Of a stretch of 64,000 nucleotides of DNA, positions 46,460 through 55,107 are shown in pieces; position 1 is the first letter of the stretch, and each line of letters opens with the position of its first letter. The stretch comes from Kineococcus xinjiangensis. Lineage in GTDB: Bacteria; Actinomycetota; Actinomycetes; Actinomycetales; Kineococcaceae. The translations under genes and the position numbers were made by a program. The notes under the pieces were generated by a model. It made no database searches. It saw nothing but the letters and a program-made list of their open reading frames with translations, and had not been told where the DNA came from. Location of the stretch: positions 124,001 through 188,000 of the forward strand of contig NZ_PTJD01000006.1 in assembly GCF_002934625.1 (NCBI RefSeq). The letters are read 5' to 3'.

Positions 46460-47401
46460 TCAGCGCAGCTGCGGGGCGACCTCGGCGGCGACCAGCTCGA
46501 CGTGGTCCAGGTCGGCGATGTCGAGGACCTGCAGGTACACCCGCTGCACCCCCGCCTCCGCGTACGCTCCGATCTTCTCGACGACCTCCGCGGGCGTCCC
46601 GGCGAGGCCGTTGCGGCGCAGCTCGTCCGGCTCCCGGCCGATGGCACCGGCGCGGCGGCCCAGCTCCCGCTCGTCCCGGCCGCAGCAGAGCACGAGGGCG
46701 GCGGAGTACACGAGCTCCTCGGGGTCGCGGCCCTCGGCGGTGCAGGCGTCGCGGACGCGGCCGAACTGGGTGCGGACGCCGTCCAGCGGCTGGAAGGGCA
46801 CGTTGAACTCGGTGGCGTAGCGGGCCGCCAGTTCGGGGGTCCGGCGCTTGCCCATGCCGCCGATGATGATCGGCACCCGGCGCTGCGCGGGCTTGGGCAG
46901 GGCCGGGGAGTCGCGCAGCTGGAAGTGCTCACCGTGGTGGTCGAAGGTCTCCCCGACGGGCGTCGACCACAGGCCGGTGATGACGGCGAGCTTCTCCTCG
47001 AAGCGGTCGAAGCGCTCGCGCGTCGGGGGGAAGGGGATGCCGTAGGCGGTGTGCTCGGCCTCGTACCAGCCGGCCCCGAGGCCCAGCTCGACGCGGCCGC
47101 CGGACATCTGGTCGACCTGCGCGACCTGGATGGCGAGGACCCCGGGGTGGCGGAAGGTGGCGGAGGTGACGAGGGTGCCCAGCCGCAGCCGGGTGGTGTC
47201 GCGGGCGAGGCCCGCCAGGGTGGTCCAGGCGTCGGTGGGACCGGGCAGCCCGGCCTCGGGCCCCGTGGACTCGCCCATGACGAGGTAGTGGTCGGAGCGG
47301 AAGAAGGCGTCGTAGCCGGCGTCCTCCGTGGCCACGGCGAGCCGCAGCAGGTCGTCGTAGGTCGCGCCCTGCTGGGGCTCGGTGAAGATGCGCAGGTCCA
47401 T
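46460..47401 (-). CDS. LLM-class F420-dependent oxidoreductase
   Basis: 313 residues, luciferase-like TIM barrel: DAFFRSDHYLVMGE near the N-terminus, LRLGTLVTSATFRHPGVLA, GGRVELGLGAGWYEAEH and PIIIGGMGKRRTPELAARYA. These are the signatures of the actinobacterial 'TIGR03560-like' F420 branch. The cofactor is inferred from family, and the substrate is unknown. ATG 47401 (MDLRIF) has AGGA about nine bases upstream; ATG 47410 is also possible. Convergent with lipB and divergent from the beta-lactamase-like gene. Confidence 0.88.
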   Translation of the reverse strand: MDLRIFTEPQQGATYDDLLRLAVATEDAGYDAFFRSDHYLVMGESTGPEAGLPGPTDAWTTLAGLARDTTRLRLGTLVTSATFRHPGVLAIQVAQVDQMSGGRVELGLGAGWYEAEHTAYGIPFPPTRERFDRFEEKLAVITGLWSTPVGETFDHHGEHFQLRDSPALPKPAQRRVPIIIGGMGKRRTPELAARYATEFNVPFQPLDGVRTQFGRVRDACTAEGRDPEELVYSAALVLCCGRDERELGRRAGAIGREPDELRRNGLAGTPAEVVEKIGAYAEAGVQRVYLQVLDIADLDHVELVAAEVAPQLR

Positions 47402-47474
47402 GCCGCCCATCCTGCCGAGGGCCGCCCACGGGGTGCCCGCCGGTCCCGTCCGCCCCCTCTGGCAGCCTCGGGGG

Positions 47475-48917
47475 GTGACCACCGCGCCCGCCTCCCCCGA
47501 CCTCCCCGCCGCCGTCCTGCCCGGCACCGCGCGCCGGCTCACGGCGCTGCTGGCGAGCGCGCAGGCCGAGCACCGGCTCCCCTCGGTGGCGGTGGGGCTG
47601 GTCCGCGACGGCGAGCTGGTCTGGTGGGCCTCGCGGGGCCTGGTCGCCGGTGCGCGGCCCACGCCCGCGACGCAGTACCGCATCGGCTCGATCACGAAGA
47701 CCTTCGTGGCGGCGGCGGTGCTGCGGGCGGTGCAGGACGGCCTGGCCGGCCTGGACGACCCGGTCGGCGCGCACCTGCCGGAGCTGACCGGCACCGGCGC
47801 CCTGACCGTCGGGCAGCTGCTGGCGCAGTCCTCCGGCGTCCGTGCCGAGACGGAGGGCCCGTGGTGGGAGCGGACGCCCGGCGGGGACTGGAGCACGCTG
47901 CTGCCGCAGCTGGGCGAGGAGGCGGTGCGGCTGCGCCCCGGCACGCGCTTCCACTACTCCAACGTCGGCTACGCGATCCTCGGCGAGCTGGTGGCGCGGC
48001 TGCGCGGGCGGGGCTGGGCAGAGGTCGTGGCGGAGCAGTTCCTCCGCCCGCTCGGGATGCGGCGCACCACGCTGCGCCCGAGCGGTGAGCACGCGCCGGG
48101 CCTGGCGGTGCACCCGTGGGCGGACGTGGTGCTGCCCGAGCCGGAGCACGACGCGGGCGCGATGGCGCCGGCGGGGCAGCTGTGGTCGACCGTCGGCGAC
48201 CTCGCCCGGTGGGCGGGCGCGCTGGCCGGGCGGGAGCCGGGCGCGCTGGACCCGGCGGTGGCGGCGTCGATGCGGGAGCTGCAGGCCGCCGACGACCAGC
48301 CGGGCGGGGGCTGGAGCTCCGGCTACGGGCTGGGCCTGCAGCTGTGGAACGAGGGCGGGCGGCTGCACGCCGGGCACTCCGGCTCGATGCCCGGGTTCGT
48401 CGCGATGCTGCGCGCCGACGTCTCCAGCGGCGACGCGGTGCTGGCGCTGACGAACTCCACGACCGGCTTCGGGGACCTGCCGGCGCGGCTGCTGGCGGCC
48501 TACGCCGAGGCGGAGCCGCCGCTGGCCGCGGAGTGGCAGCCGCAGCGGGTGGACGCGGACGTGCTGGAGCTCGTCGGCCCCTGGTACTGGGGACCGGCGC
48601 CGCTGGTGCTGAGCGCCACCGCCGACGGCGGGCTGCGGCTGGCGGGCATGCAGCAGCGGGCGCGGGCCTCGCGCCTGCGCCGCGCCCGCGCCGGGGAGCA
48701 GGGCGACTGGGTGGGGCTGGACGGCTACTACGCCGGGGAGCCGCTGCGGGTGCTGCGGGGGCCGGACGGGGCCGTGCGGGCCCTGGACCTGGCCAGCTTC
48801 CGCATCACCCGCAGCCCGTACCCGCTGGAGGAGGCGGACCTGGTGCCCGGCGGTGTGGACCCGGCGGGGTGGCGGCCGGGCACCCCCGGTGGACGTCGGA
48901 GCGGAGACGTACTCTGA
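47475..48917 (+). CDS. beta-lactamase-fold serine hydrolase (class C/D-alanyl-D-alanine carboxypeptidase-like)
   Basis: 480 residues. The catalytic set is complete: SxxK as Ser72-Lys75 in GSITKTF, YxN at Tyr161 in [11 protein letters not shown], and the third motif as [13 protein letters not shown]-terminal domain of about 120 residues ([20 protein letters not shown]) follows. No signal peptide is seen, so it is probably cytosolic and more likely an esterase or peptidase than a resistance enzyme. GTG 47475 start. lipA begins four bases after its stop. Confidence 0.87.
   Translation: MTTAPASPDLPAAVLPGTARRLTALLASAQAEHRLPSVAVGLVRDGELVWWASRGLVAGARPTPATQYRIGSITKTFVAAAVLRAVQDGLAGLDDPVGAHLPELTGTGALTVGQLLAQSSGVRAETEGPWWERTPGGDWSTLLPQLGEEAVRLRPGTRFHYSNVGYAILGELVARLRGRGWAEVVAEQFLRPLGMRRTTLRPSGEHAPGLAVHPWADVVLPEPEHDAGAMAPAGQLWSTVGDLARWAGALAGREPGALDPAVAASMRELQAADDQPGGGWSSGYGLGLQLWNEGGRLHAGHSGSMPGFVAMLRADVSSGDAVLALTNSTTGFGDLPARLLAAYAEAEPPLAAEWQPQRVDADVLELVGPWYWGPAPLVLSATADGGLRLAGMQQRARASRLRRARAGEQGDWVGLDGYYAGEPLRVLRGPDGAVRALDLASFRITRSPYPLEEADLVPGGVDPAGWRPGTPGGRRSGDVL
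48910..48915 (+). promoter_or_regulatory. -10-like hexamer TACTCT for lipA
   Basis: Located in the last codons of the upstream gene and 6 nt before GTG 48922; it would give lipA an independent leaderless transcript. Confidence 0.45.
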
Positions 48918-48921
48918 GCCG

Positions 48922-49935
48922 GTGACGATCGCACCGGAAGGCCGCAGGCTCCTGCGCGTGGAGGCCCGCAACGCGGAGACGCCCATCGAGCGCAAGCCGT
49001 CGTGGATCCGCACGAAGGCGCGCACCGGTCCCGACTACACCGAGCTGAAGGGCCTGGTGAAGCGGGAGGGCCTGCACACGGTGTGCGAGGAGGCGGGCTG
49101 CCCCAACATCTACGAGTGCTGGGAGGACCGCGAGGCCACCTTCCTCATCGGCGGCAGCGACTGCACGCGCCGCTGCGACTTCTGCCAGATCGACACGGGC
49201 AAGCCGGCGCCGCTGGACACCGACGAGCCGCGCCGGGTGGCGGAGAGCATCCGCACGATGGGCCTGCGCTACGCCACCATCACCGGCGTCGCCCGTGACG
49301 ACCTGCCCGACGAGGGCGCGTGGCTGTACGCCGAGACGATCCGGCAGGTGCACGGGCTCAATCCCGGCACCGGCGTGGAGATCCTCGTGCCGGACTTCTC
49401 CGGGACCCCGGAGCTGCTGGGCCAGGTGTTCGACGCTCGCCCGGAAGTCTTCGCGCACAACGTGGAGACCGTGCCGCGCATCTTCAAGCGGATCCGCCCG
49501 GCGTTCCGCTACGACCGCTCCCTCGACGTGATCACCCAGGGGCGCGACGCGGGTCTGGTCACGAAGTCGAACCTCATCCTGGGCATGGGTGAGACGGACG
49601 AGGAGGTCGTGGCCGCGCTGCAGGACCTGCGCGACGCCGGCTGCGACATCATCACGATCACCCAGTACCTGCGGCCGTCCCCGCGCCACCACCCGGTGGA
49701 GCGCTGGGTGAAGCCGGAGGTCTTCGTGGAGCTGTCCGCGGAGGCGGAGCGGATGGGCTTCGCCGGGGTGATGTCCGGGCCGCTGGTGCGCTCCTCCTAC
49801 CGGGCCGGACGGCTGTGGGCGCAGGCGATGCGCCGCCGCGGCCGGGAGGTCCCGGCAGAGCTCGCGCACCTGGACAAGGAGTCCCCGGCCAGCCAGGAGG
49901 CCTCCAGCGTCCTCGCCCGGCTCAGCCGCGCCTGA
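48922..49935 (+). CDS. lipA: lipoyl synthase
   Basis: 337 residues. Radical-SAM enzyme that inserts two sulfurs into octanoyl groups. The auxiliary cluster ligands are in [12 protein letters not shown] and the radical-SAM ligands in CTRRCDFC; the C-terminal RSSY motif for the auxiliary cluster is present (LVRSSYRAG). GTG 48922 is four bases after the hydrolase stop. Works with LipB on SucB; cluster supply may involve ErpA, which is inference. Confidence 0.97.
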   Translation: MTIAPEGRRLLRVEARNAETPIERKPSWIRTKARTGPDYTELKGLVKREGLHTVCEEAGCPNIYECWEDREATFLIGGSDCTRRCDFCQIDTGKPAPLDTDEPRRVAESIRTMGLRYATITGVARDDLPDEGAWLYAETIRQVHGLNPGTGVEILVPDFSGTPELLGQVFDARPEVFAHNVETVPRIFKRIRPAFRYDRSLDVITQGRDAGLVTKSNLILGMGETDEEVVAALQDLRDAGCDIITITQYLRPSPRHHPVERWVKPEVFVELSAEAERMGFAGVMSGPLVRSSYRAGRLWAQAMRRRGREVPAELAHLDKESPASQEASSVLARLSRA

Positions 49936-50000
49936 GGAGCGCTCCGCGGCCCGCGCGAGGGGGCCTCTGGGGCACACGCGCCGGACGTATCCTGTCCGGC

Positions 50001-50759
50001 ATGGCCCGCACGAAGTCGTCCCCCGAGCCCGCCCCGACCGCCAAGCCCCGCTGGCGCCGGGGCCGCGGGTCCTCCCCCGCACCGGGGCGCCGCCAGGGCC
50101 GGCTGAAGCAGATCCGCGCCGTCTACCGGATGACGGTCAAGGCGGACCCGGCGACCCGCTGGTGGCTGCTGCTGGCGTTCGGCCTGCCGCTGGTGCTGTC
50201 GATCGTCATCGGGATCCTCTCCGGGCACTGGATCTACTTCCCGCTGCTGGGCCTCATGATCGGCTTGCTGGCCGCGACCTTCGTGCTCTCGCAGCGCGCG
50301 CAGAAGGCGGCGTTCCGGCAGATCGAGGGCCAGCCCGGCGCCACGGGGGCGACCCTGAGCACGCTGCGGCGCGGGTGGAACTTCGAGCAGGAGCCCGTCG
50401 CGATGAACCCGCGCACCCGGGACATGGTGTTCCGGGCGGTCGGGCGCCCTGGTGTCGTCCTCGTCGGCGAGGGCCCCGCGCCGCGGGTGCGCCGGCTCGT
50501 GGAGGACGAGCGGCGCAAGGTGAACCGCCTCGTCCCCAACGTCGAGGTGCACACCATCTACGCCGGTGACGGGGAGGACCAGGTCCCCCTGCGCAAGCTC
50601 CCCCGGACCCTCACCCGCCTGCGGCCGAAGCTGACCAAGCAGGAGGTCGAGCACGTGACCAAGCGGCTGCGGGCGATGGGTGCGGTGAAGCCCCCGATCC
50701 CCAAGGGCATCGACCCGATGCGGGCGCGCCCCGACCGCAAGGCCACCCGGGGCCGCTGA
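50001..50759 (+). CDS. DUF4191 membrane protein
   Basis: 252 residues. A basic N-terminus (KPRWRRGRGSSPAPGRRQGR) is followed by two membrane segments around 54-95 (WWLLLAFGLPLVLSIVIGIL, IYFPLLGLMIGLLAATFVL) and a cytosolic domain ending in a Lys/Arg-rich helical tail. It matches DUF4191, which is commonly adjacent to lipA in actinobacteria and whose function is unknown. ATG 50001 lies 7 nt after TATCCT (49988-49993). Confidence 0.88.
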   Translation: MARTKSSPEPAPTAKPRWRRGRGSSPAPGRRQGRLKQIRAVYRMTVKADPATRWWLLLAFGLPLVLSIVIGILSGHWIYFPLLGLMIGLLAATFVLSQRAQKAAFRQIEGQPGATGATLSTLRRGWNFEQEPVAMNPRTRDMVFRAVGRPGVVLVGEGPAPRVRRLVEDERRKVNRLVPNVEVHTIYAGDGEDQVPLRKLPRTLTRLRPKLTKQEVEHVTKRLRAMGAVKPPIPKGIDPMRARPDRKATRGR

Positions 50760-50771
50760 CGCCCGGGCCGC

Positions 50772-50798
50772 CCGCCACGGCCGCCGGGGCCGTGGCGG
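50772..50798. terminator. bidirectional terminator between DUF4191 and RDD genes
   Basis: An 11-bp perfect stem CCGCCACGGCC / GGCCGTGGCGG with a 5-base loop, between the two convergent stops. Confidence 0.75.
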
Positions 50799-50803
50799 CT
50801 CCC

Positions 50804-51229
50804 TCAGCGGCGCACGATGACGGTCCCGGCCGCGCGGTCGTGCAGGCCGCGCTGGTCGGGGTCGGAGACGACCGCCGGGATCACCAGGCACAGCAGTGCG
50901 GTGCGCAGCAGCGCCCGCAGCGGCCCCACGAAACCACCGTCGGCCCGGCGCACGACGAGGCCGGCCAGGAAGTGGCCGATGGTGAAACCCGTCGTCCCCA
51001 CCAGCACCACGTGCATCAGGGCGAACACGGCCAGCGGTCCCAGCTCCCGGCCGAGCGTGGCGTTGACGAAGGCGTGGGCGATGACCGAGGCCACCGCCCA
51101 GTCGATGCACAGCCCGACGATGCGGCGACCCCAGCCCCCGATCGAGCCGGGCCCCTCCGCCGGCAGTCCGAGACCGGCACCGGGGTGGCTGTCTGGTTGC
51201 GGGGCCGGGACGCGGGCAGCTCGGGGCAC
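50804..51229 (-). CDS. RDD-family membrane protein
   Basis: 141 residues. Three membrane segments (GRRIVGLCIDWAVASVIAHA with the Arg-Asp signature, LAVFALMHVVLVGTTGFTIG, LRALLRTALLCLVIPAVVS), ending with the typical QRGLHDRAAGTVIV. RDD proteins are of unknown or ion-exchange function. GTG 51229 lies 6 nt after TAGCCT (51236-51241, minus strand). Divergent from glnA, a conserved arrangement in actinobacteria. Confidence 0.87.
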   Translation of the reverse strand: MPRAARVPAPQPDSHPGAGLGLPAEGPGSIGGWGRRIVGLCIDWAVASVIAHAFVNATLGRELGPLAVFALMHVVLVGTTGFTIGHFLAGLVVRRADGGFVGPLRALLRTALLCLVIPAVVSDPDQRGLHDRAAGTVIVRR

Positions 51230-51321
51230 CCTGGCAGGCTAGCCGCGCTCCCCCCGCCCCTCGCACCGCGCACCGCCGCCCGGGTGAACCTCCCGGCGTC
51301 CCCGCGGGCGCGACCAGCCGG

Positions 51322-51359
51322 GTAACGTGCCGGAAACACGACAGTCACCGATGTGAAAC
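51322..51359 (+). promoter_or_regulatory. GlnR box upstream of glnA
   Basis: Reads GTAAC-n6-GAAAC-n6-GTCAC-n6-GAAAC: two full copies of the actinobacterial GlnR half-site pair (GTnAC-n6-GAAAC) in phase at 22 bp. It ends 11 bp before the glnA -10 candidate, so it overlaps the -35 position. GlnR control of glnA by nitrogen status follows from the known consensus. Confidence 0.88.
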
Positions 51360-51369
51360 GGCCGGCGCC

Positions 51370-51375
51370 TAGCGT
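51370..51375 (+). promoter_or_regulatory. -10-like hexamer TAGCGT for glnA
   Basis: Lies just downstream of the GlnR box. It predicts a start near 51382 and a leader of about 47 nt with GGAGGTT before ATG 51429, so unlike many neighbours glnA has a normal leader. Confidence 0.6.
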
Positions 51376-51428
51376 CAGCGCGTCCACGGCGGCCCCGAGC
51401 AGGGGTCGGTCCCGTCCCTGGAGGTTGG

Positions 51429-52853
51429 ATGTTCAGCAACTCCGAAGAGGTCCTGAAGTACATCCGCGATGAAGGCGTGAAGTTCGTCGACATCCGCTTC
51501 TGCGACCTGCCCGGCGTCATGCAGCACTTCAACGTGCCTGCCGAGTCGGTGACCGCCGACGCGCTGACCGAGGGCCAGATGTTCGACGGCTCCTCCATCC
51601 GCGGCTTCCAGGCCATCCACGAGTCCGACATGAAGCTCGTGGCGGACCCGACCTCGGCGTTCATCGACCCGTTCCGGGCCGAGAAGACCCTGGTCATCAA
51701 CCACTCGATCGTGGACCCGTTCACGGACGAGCCCTACAGCCGCGACCCGCGCAACATCGCGGCCAAGGCCGAGGCGCACCTGAAGAGCACCGGCATCGCC
51801 GACACCGTCTTCTTCGGTGCCGAGGCCGAGTTCTACATCTTCGACGACGTGCGCTTCCAGACGAGCCCGCAGTCGAGCTTCTACCACATCGACTCGGTCG
51901 AGGCGGCCTGGAACTCCGGGCGCGAGGAGGAGGGCGGCAACCGCGGCTACAAGACGCGGTTCAAGGGCGGTTACTTCCCCGTCCCGCCGGTCGACCACTT
52001 CGCGGACCTGCGCGACGAGATGTGCGTGGAGCTGGCGAAGGCCGGCCTGCAGGTGGAGCGCTCGCACCACGAGGTCGGCACCGCCGGCCAGGCGGAGATC
52101 AACTACCGCTTCGACACGCTGAAGAACTCGGCCGACCAGGTCCTGCTCTTCAAGTACATCATCAAGAACGTGGCGTGGCGCAACGGCCGCACGGTCACCT
52201 TCATGCCGAAGCCCCTCTTCGGCGACAACGGCTCGGGCATGCACTGCCACCAGTCGCTGTGGAAGGACGGCGAGCCCCTCTTCTACGACGAGCGCGGCTA
52301 CGGCGGCCTGTCCGACATCGCCCGCTGGTACATCGGCGGCCTGCTGCACCACGCGCCGTCGCTGCTGGCGTTCACCAACCCGACGGTGAACTCCTACCAC
52401 CGCCTGGTCCCGGGCTACGAGGCGCCGGTGAACCTGGTGTACTCGGCCCGCAACCGCTCCGCGTGCATCCGCATCCCGGTCACCGGCAACTCGCCCAAGG
52501 CCAAGCGCATCGAGTTCCGCGTGCCGGACCCGTCGGCGAACCCGTACCTGGCGTTCTCCGCGCAGCTCATGGCGGGCCTCGACGGCATCAAGAACCGCAT
52601 CGAGCCGGCGGAGCCGATCGACAAGGACCTCTACGAGCTCCCGCCGGAGGAGCACGCGAACATCAAGCAGGTCCCGTACTCCCTCCCCGAGGTGCTCGAC
52701 CGCCTCGAGGCGGACCACGAGTACCTGCTCGACGGCGGCGTGTTCACGTCCGACCTCATCGAGACGTGGATCGACTACAAGCGCACCCACGAGGTGGACC
52801 CGATCCGCCTGCGCCCGCACCCCCACGAGTTCGAGCTGTACTTCGACATCTGA
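51429..52853 (+). CDS. glnA: glutamine synthetase type I
   Basis: 474 residues. It makes glutamine from glutamate, ammonia and ATP. Signatures are [17 protein letters not shown], the metal site [31 protein letters not shown], and [10 protein letters not shown]. The adenylylation Tyr402 lies in [10 protein letters not shown], so the enzyme should be switched by GlnE, whose gene is 9 kb downstream. GlnR box and promoter are upstream. Start ATG with GGAGGTT. Confidence 0.98.
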   Translation: MFSNSEEVLKYIRDEGVKFVDIRFCDLPGVMQHFNVPAESVTADALTEGQMFDGSSIRGFQAIHESDMKLVADPTSAFIDPFRAEKTLVINHSIVDPFTDEPYSRDPRNIAAKAEAHLKSTGIADTVFFGAEAEFYIFDDVRFQTSPQSSFYHIDSVEAAWNSGREEEGGNRGYKTRFKGGYFPVPPVDHFADLRDEMCVELAKAGLQVERSHHEVGTAGQAEINYRFDTLKNSADQVLLFKYIIKNVAWRNGRTVTFMPKPLFGDNGSGMHCHQSLWKDGEPLFYDERGYGGLSDIARWYIGGLLHHAPSLLAFTNPTVNSYHRLVPGYEAPVNLVYSARNRSACIRIPVTGNSPKAKRIEFRVPDPSANPYLAFSAQLMAGLDGIKNRIEPAEPIDKDLYELPPEEHANIKQVPYSLPEVLDRLEADHEYLLDGGVFTSDLIETWIDYKRTHEVDPIRLRPHPHEFELYFDI

Positions 52854-52889
52854 CGGTCGGCGCCCCGCGCCTGCCGCTGCACCACCTCG

Positions 52890-52935
52890 GGGCCGTCGCC
52901 CGTCCGCGCTCACCGCGCGGCACGGGCGGCGGCCC
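52890..52935 (+). terminator. terminator of glnA
   Basis: A long G+C hairpin, GGGCCG...CGGCCC outside with CGCCCGT / ACGGGCG and CCGCGC / GCGCGG inside, interrupted by one G-T pair and a single bulge, about 37 bp after the stop. Confidence 0.75.
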
Positions 52936-52965
52936 TCGTGCTGTCGGCCGGGCAGGGGCGTCGAG

Positions 52966-53508
52966 GTGGAACGCACGGGCGGTCCCCGGCGTCTGAGGGC
53001 TGTGCGTGCCCATGTCCTCGCCGCGAGCGGCGCTGCCCTGCTGCTGCTCGCCACCGCCTGCGCGGGCCCGCTCCCCGGGGTCGCGTGCACCTCCGTCGGC
53101 CCGCCGTTCGGGCTGACCTTCGACATGACGGCGCTGAACGGCCCGCCCCAGCCGGCCGACAGCCCTATCGTGGCCGACTACTGCGCCGACGACGCCTGTC
53201 AGGGCACCTACGTGCGCCTCTTCAGCGCCGATCCGGCGGTCACCGGCGGAGGCGACATGCGCAGCGCCTTCATCTTCGACCCGGACATGACGGCCACGCC
53301 CACCGCGCACCTGCGCCTGCACGACGAGGGCGGCCCGGTCACCCGCGCGGCCAGCACTGCGGTCGCTGCTCGTGCGGTCAGCTCCGACGTCAACGGCCCC
53401 GGCTGCATCGCCGAGGGCCACTGGGGAGCCGTGCGCGTCGAACCCGACGGCAGCCTGACCGACGTCACCGCCACCACACCGCTTCCGGAGTCGCTGCAGC
53501 CCCGCTGA
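52966..53508 (+). CDS. putative lipoprotein of unknown function
   Basis: 180 residues from GTG 52966. The N-terminus has basic residues then a hydrophobic stretch ending in a lipobox (ASGAALLLLATAC, Cys near 32). The mature part is beta-rich, with cysteine pairs (YCADDACQGTYVRL, NGPGCIAEGHWG) that could form disulfides, and no recognised domain. AGGGG lies upstream of GTG 52966; GTG 53002 would also include the signal. Single gene after the glnA terminator. Confidence 0.75.
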   Translation: MERTGGPRRLRAVRAHVLAASGAALLLLATACAGPLPGVACTSVGPPFGLTFDMTALNGPPQPADSPIVADYCADDACQGTYVRLFSADPAVTGGGDMRSAFIFDPDMTATPTAHLRLHDEGGPVTRAASTAVAARAVSSDVNGPGCIAEGHWGAVRVEPDGSLTDVTATTPLPESLQPR

Positions 53509-53691
53509 ACCGGCGGGCCCTCCCCGCCGGCCCGTGCCGCCTCGCGGCAGGCTCGCCCGGTCGACCGACGCCTCCCAGGTGGTGCGGGAGTCCTGCTGGC
53601 TGCTCCCGTCGCCCTCGCGTGGAGGAAGGCGGCCGCCCGGCGCCAGGCGGGACCCTCGGTCTGAGCAGGGCACGCCCTAGTGTCGCCGGGC

Positions 53692-54126
53692 ATGCAGCGC
53701 CTGATCCCCGAGCTGATCTGCTCCGACCTCTGCGCGAGTCTCGCCTTCTACCGCACGCTCGGCCTGACGGTGCTCTACTCCCGGCCGGAGGAGCGCTTCG
53801 CGTACCTCGTGCGCGACGGCGTGGACCTGATGCTCGAGGAGCGGGATCCCAGTGACCGCCTCCATCCCCGTGCCGAGCTCGTCCACCCCTACGGCCGGGG
53901 CATCAACCTCTCGATCGACGTGGACGACGTCGACGAGGTGCACGCCGCGGTGGCGCAGGCCGGCTACGAGCTCTTCCGGCCGATGGAAGAGCGCTGGTAC
54001 GAGCGCGCCGAGGACGCCGTCGGTGTCCGGGAGTTCGCCCTCCAGGACCCGGACGGGTACCTCCTGCGCATCACCCAGGACATCGGCACCCGCCCTCGCC
54101 GCGAGGTCCCGGCGACGGGACGCTGA
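53692..54126 (+). CDS. VOC-superfamily protein (bleomycin-resistance-like)
   Basis: 144 residues. One glyoxalase/bleomycin resistance module: LIPELICSDLCASLAFYRTL at the start, VDLMLEERDPSD, INLSIDVDDVDEVHAAVAQAG, and the ending VREFALQDPDGYLLRITQDI. The pattern is like Ble-type drug-binding proteins, but sequence alone does not show resistance. ATG 53692 has a TAGTGT hexamer 8 nt upstream; GTG 53680 is in frame but overlaps it. Confidence 0.83.
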   Translation: MQRLIPELICSDLCASLAFYRTLGLTVLYSRPEERFAYLVRDGVDLMLEERDPSDRLHPRAELVHPYGRGINLSIDVDDVDEVHAAVAQAGYELFRPMEERWYERAEDAVGVREFALQDPDGYLLRITQDIGTRPRREVPATGR

Positions 54127-54218
54127 CCCCGTCGGGTGCCGAGGGGAGAGCTGCCGGGCGCGCGCGGCGGTCCGCGGACTCAGCCCGTGCGCCGTTCCGG
54201 CGGGCGGTGCCGCGCCGC

Positions 54219-54224
54219 TAGCGT
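54219..54224 (+). promoter_or_regulatory. -10-like hexamer TAGCGT for the PEP mutase-like gene
   Basis: Exactly 6 nt upstream of ATG 54231, leaderless spacing. Confidence 0.5.
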
Positions 54225-54230
54225 CGCGCC

Positions 54231-55004
54231 ATGACGCCCCAGGAGAAGGCAGCCGAGCTGCTGCGCCTGCACACCGACCCGGAGCTGCTGGTCCTCGTCA
54301 ACGTGTGGGACGTGGCGAGCGCCACCACCGTGGCGGCGCTGCCGGGGACGCGGGCACTGGCGACGGCGAGCCACTCGATCGCCGCGACGTTCGGCTACCC
54401 CGACGGGGAGCAGATCCCGCTGGAGACGATGCTGGACATGGTGGGCCGGATCGCGGCGGCGGTCGAGCAGCCGGTCAGCGCCGACCTGGAGGCCGGCTAC
54501 GGGGATGCGGGCGAGACGGTCCGCCGCGCCATCGGGGTGGGCGTCGTCGGTGCCAACATCGAGGACCGCATGGCGCCGCTGGAGCAGGCCGTGGCCGCGG
54601 TGCGCGCCGTCGTGGCCGCCGGCGAGGCGGAGGGCGTGCCGTTCGTCCTCAACGCCCGCACCGACGCGTTCCTGCTGGCCGGGGAGGAACCCCTCGACGT
54701 GCTCGTCGCCGAGGCGGTGGAACGGGGCCGGGCGTTCCTCGACGCGGGCGCAGCCTGCGTGTTCGTGCCCGGCAGGCTGGACGAGGACACCGTCGCCCGG
54801 CTGGTGGAGGGCATCGGGGAGCGCCGGGTCAGCGTCGTCGGCGTGCCGGGGACCCCGCCGCCGTCTCGGCTGGCTGCGCTGGGCGTCGCCCGCGTCTCCT
54901 ACGGCCCGTGGCCGCAGCGCGTCGCCCTGACGGCGCTGGCCGAGGCCGGGGAGTCGATCCTCGCGGGCGGCGCGCTGCCGGAGGGCACGCGCCTGCTCAC
55001 CTGA
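54231..55004 (+). CDS. isocitrate lyase/PEP mutase family protein
   Basis: 257 residues. TIM barrel of the ICL/PEPM superfamily: LVLVNVWDVASATTVAAL, PVSADLEAGYGD, VGANIEDRM, and VPFVLNARTDAFL carry the Mg-binding acidic residues. The isocitrate lyase KKCGH signature is absent, so it is a C-C or P-C bond lyase of unknown substrate (2-methylisocitrate, oxaloacetate and phosphonopyruvate hydrolases are relatives). Convergent with copA. Confidence 0.88.
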   Translation: MTPQEKAAELLRLHTDPELLVLVNVWDVASATTVAALPGTRALATASHSIAATFGYPDGEQIPLETMLDMVGRIAAAVEQPVSADLEAGYGDAGETVRRAIGVGVVGANIEDRMAPLEQAVAAVRAVVAAGEAEGVPFVLNARTDAFLLAGEEPLDVLVAEAVERGRAFLDAGAACVFVPGRLDEDTVARLVEGIGERRVSVVGVPGTPPPSRLAALGVARVSYGPWPQRVALTALAEAGESILAGGALPEGTRLLT

Positions 55005-55036
55005 GGCGGCAGGCGGCTGCCCGGGCGCGAACGCAG

Positions 55037-55068
55037 CGGCGCCGGTGCGGGATCCCGCACCGGCGCCG
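55037..55068. terminator. perfect 32-bp palindrome terminator between convergent genes
   Basis: CGGCGCCGGTGCGGGA is followed directly by its complement, centred on GATC-type bases. It lies between the stops of the PEP mutase-like gene and copA and can serve both strands. Confidence 0.8.
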
Positions 55069-55107
55069 CACCCGCCGGGCCGGGTGTCCCCGGCCCGGCG
55101 TCCCCCG

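Noticed and set aside
47475-48917. Antibiotic-resistance beta-lactamase
   Set aside because: The motifs fit the serine hydrolase superfamily broadly and there is no signal peptide; resistance cannot be claimed.
53692-54126. Bleomycin resistance gene
   Set aside because: Only the VOC fold and general Ble-like pattern are visible; no evidence for drug binding.
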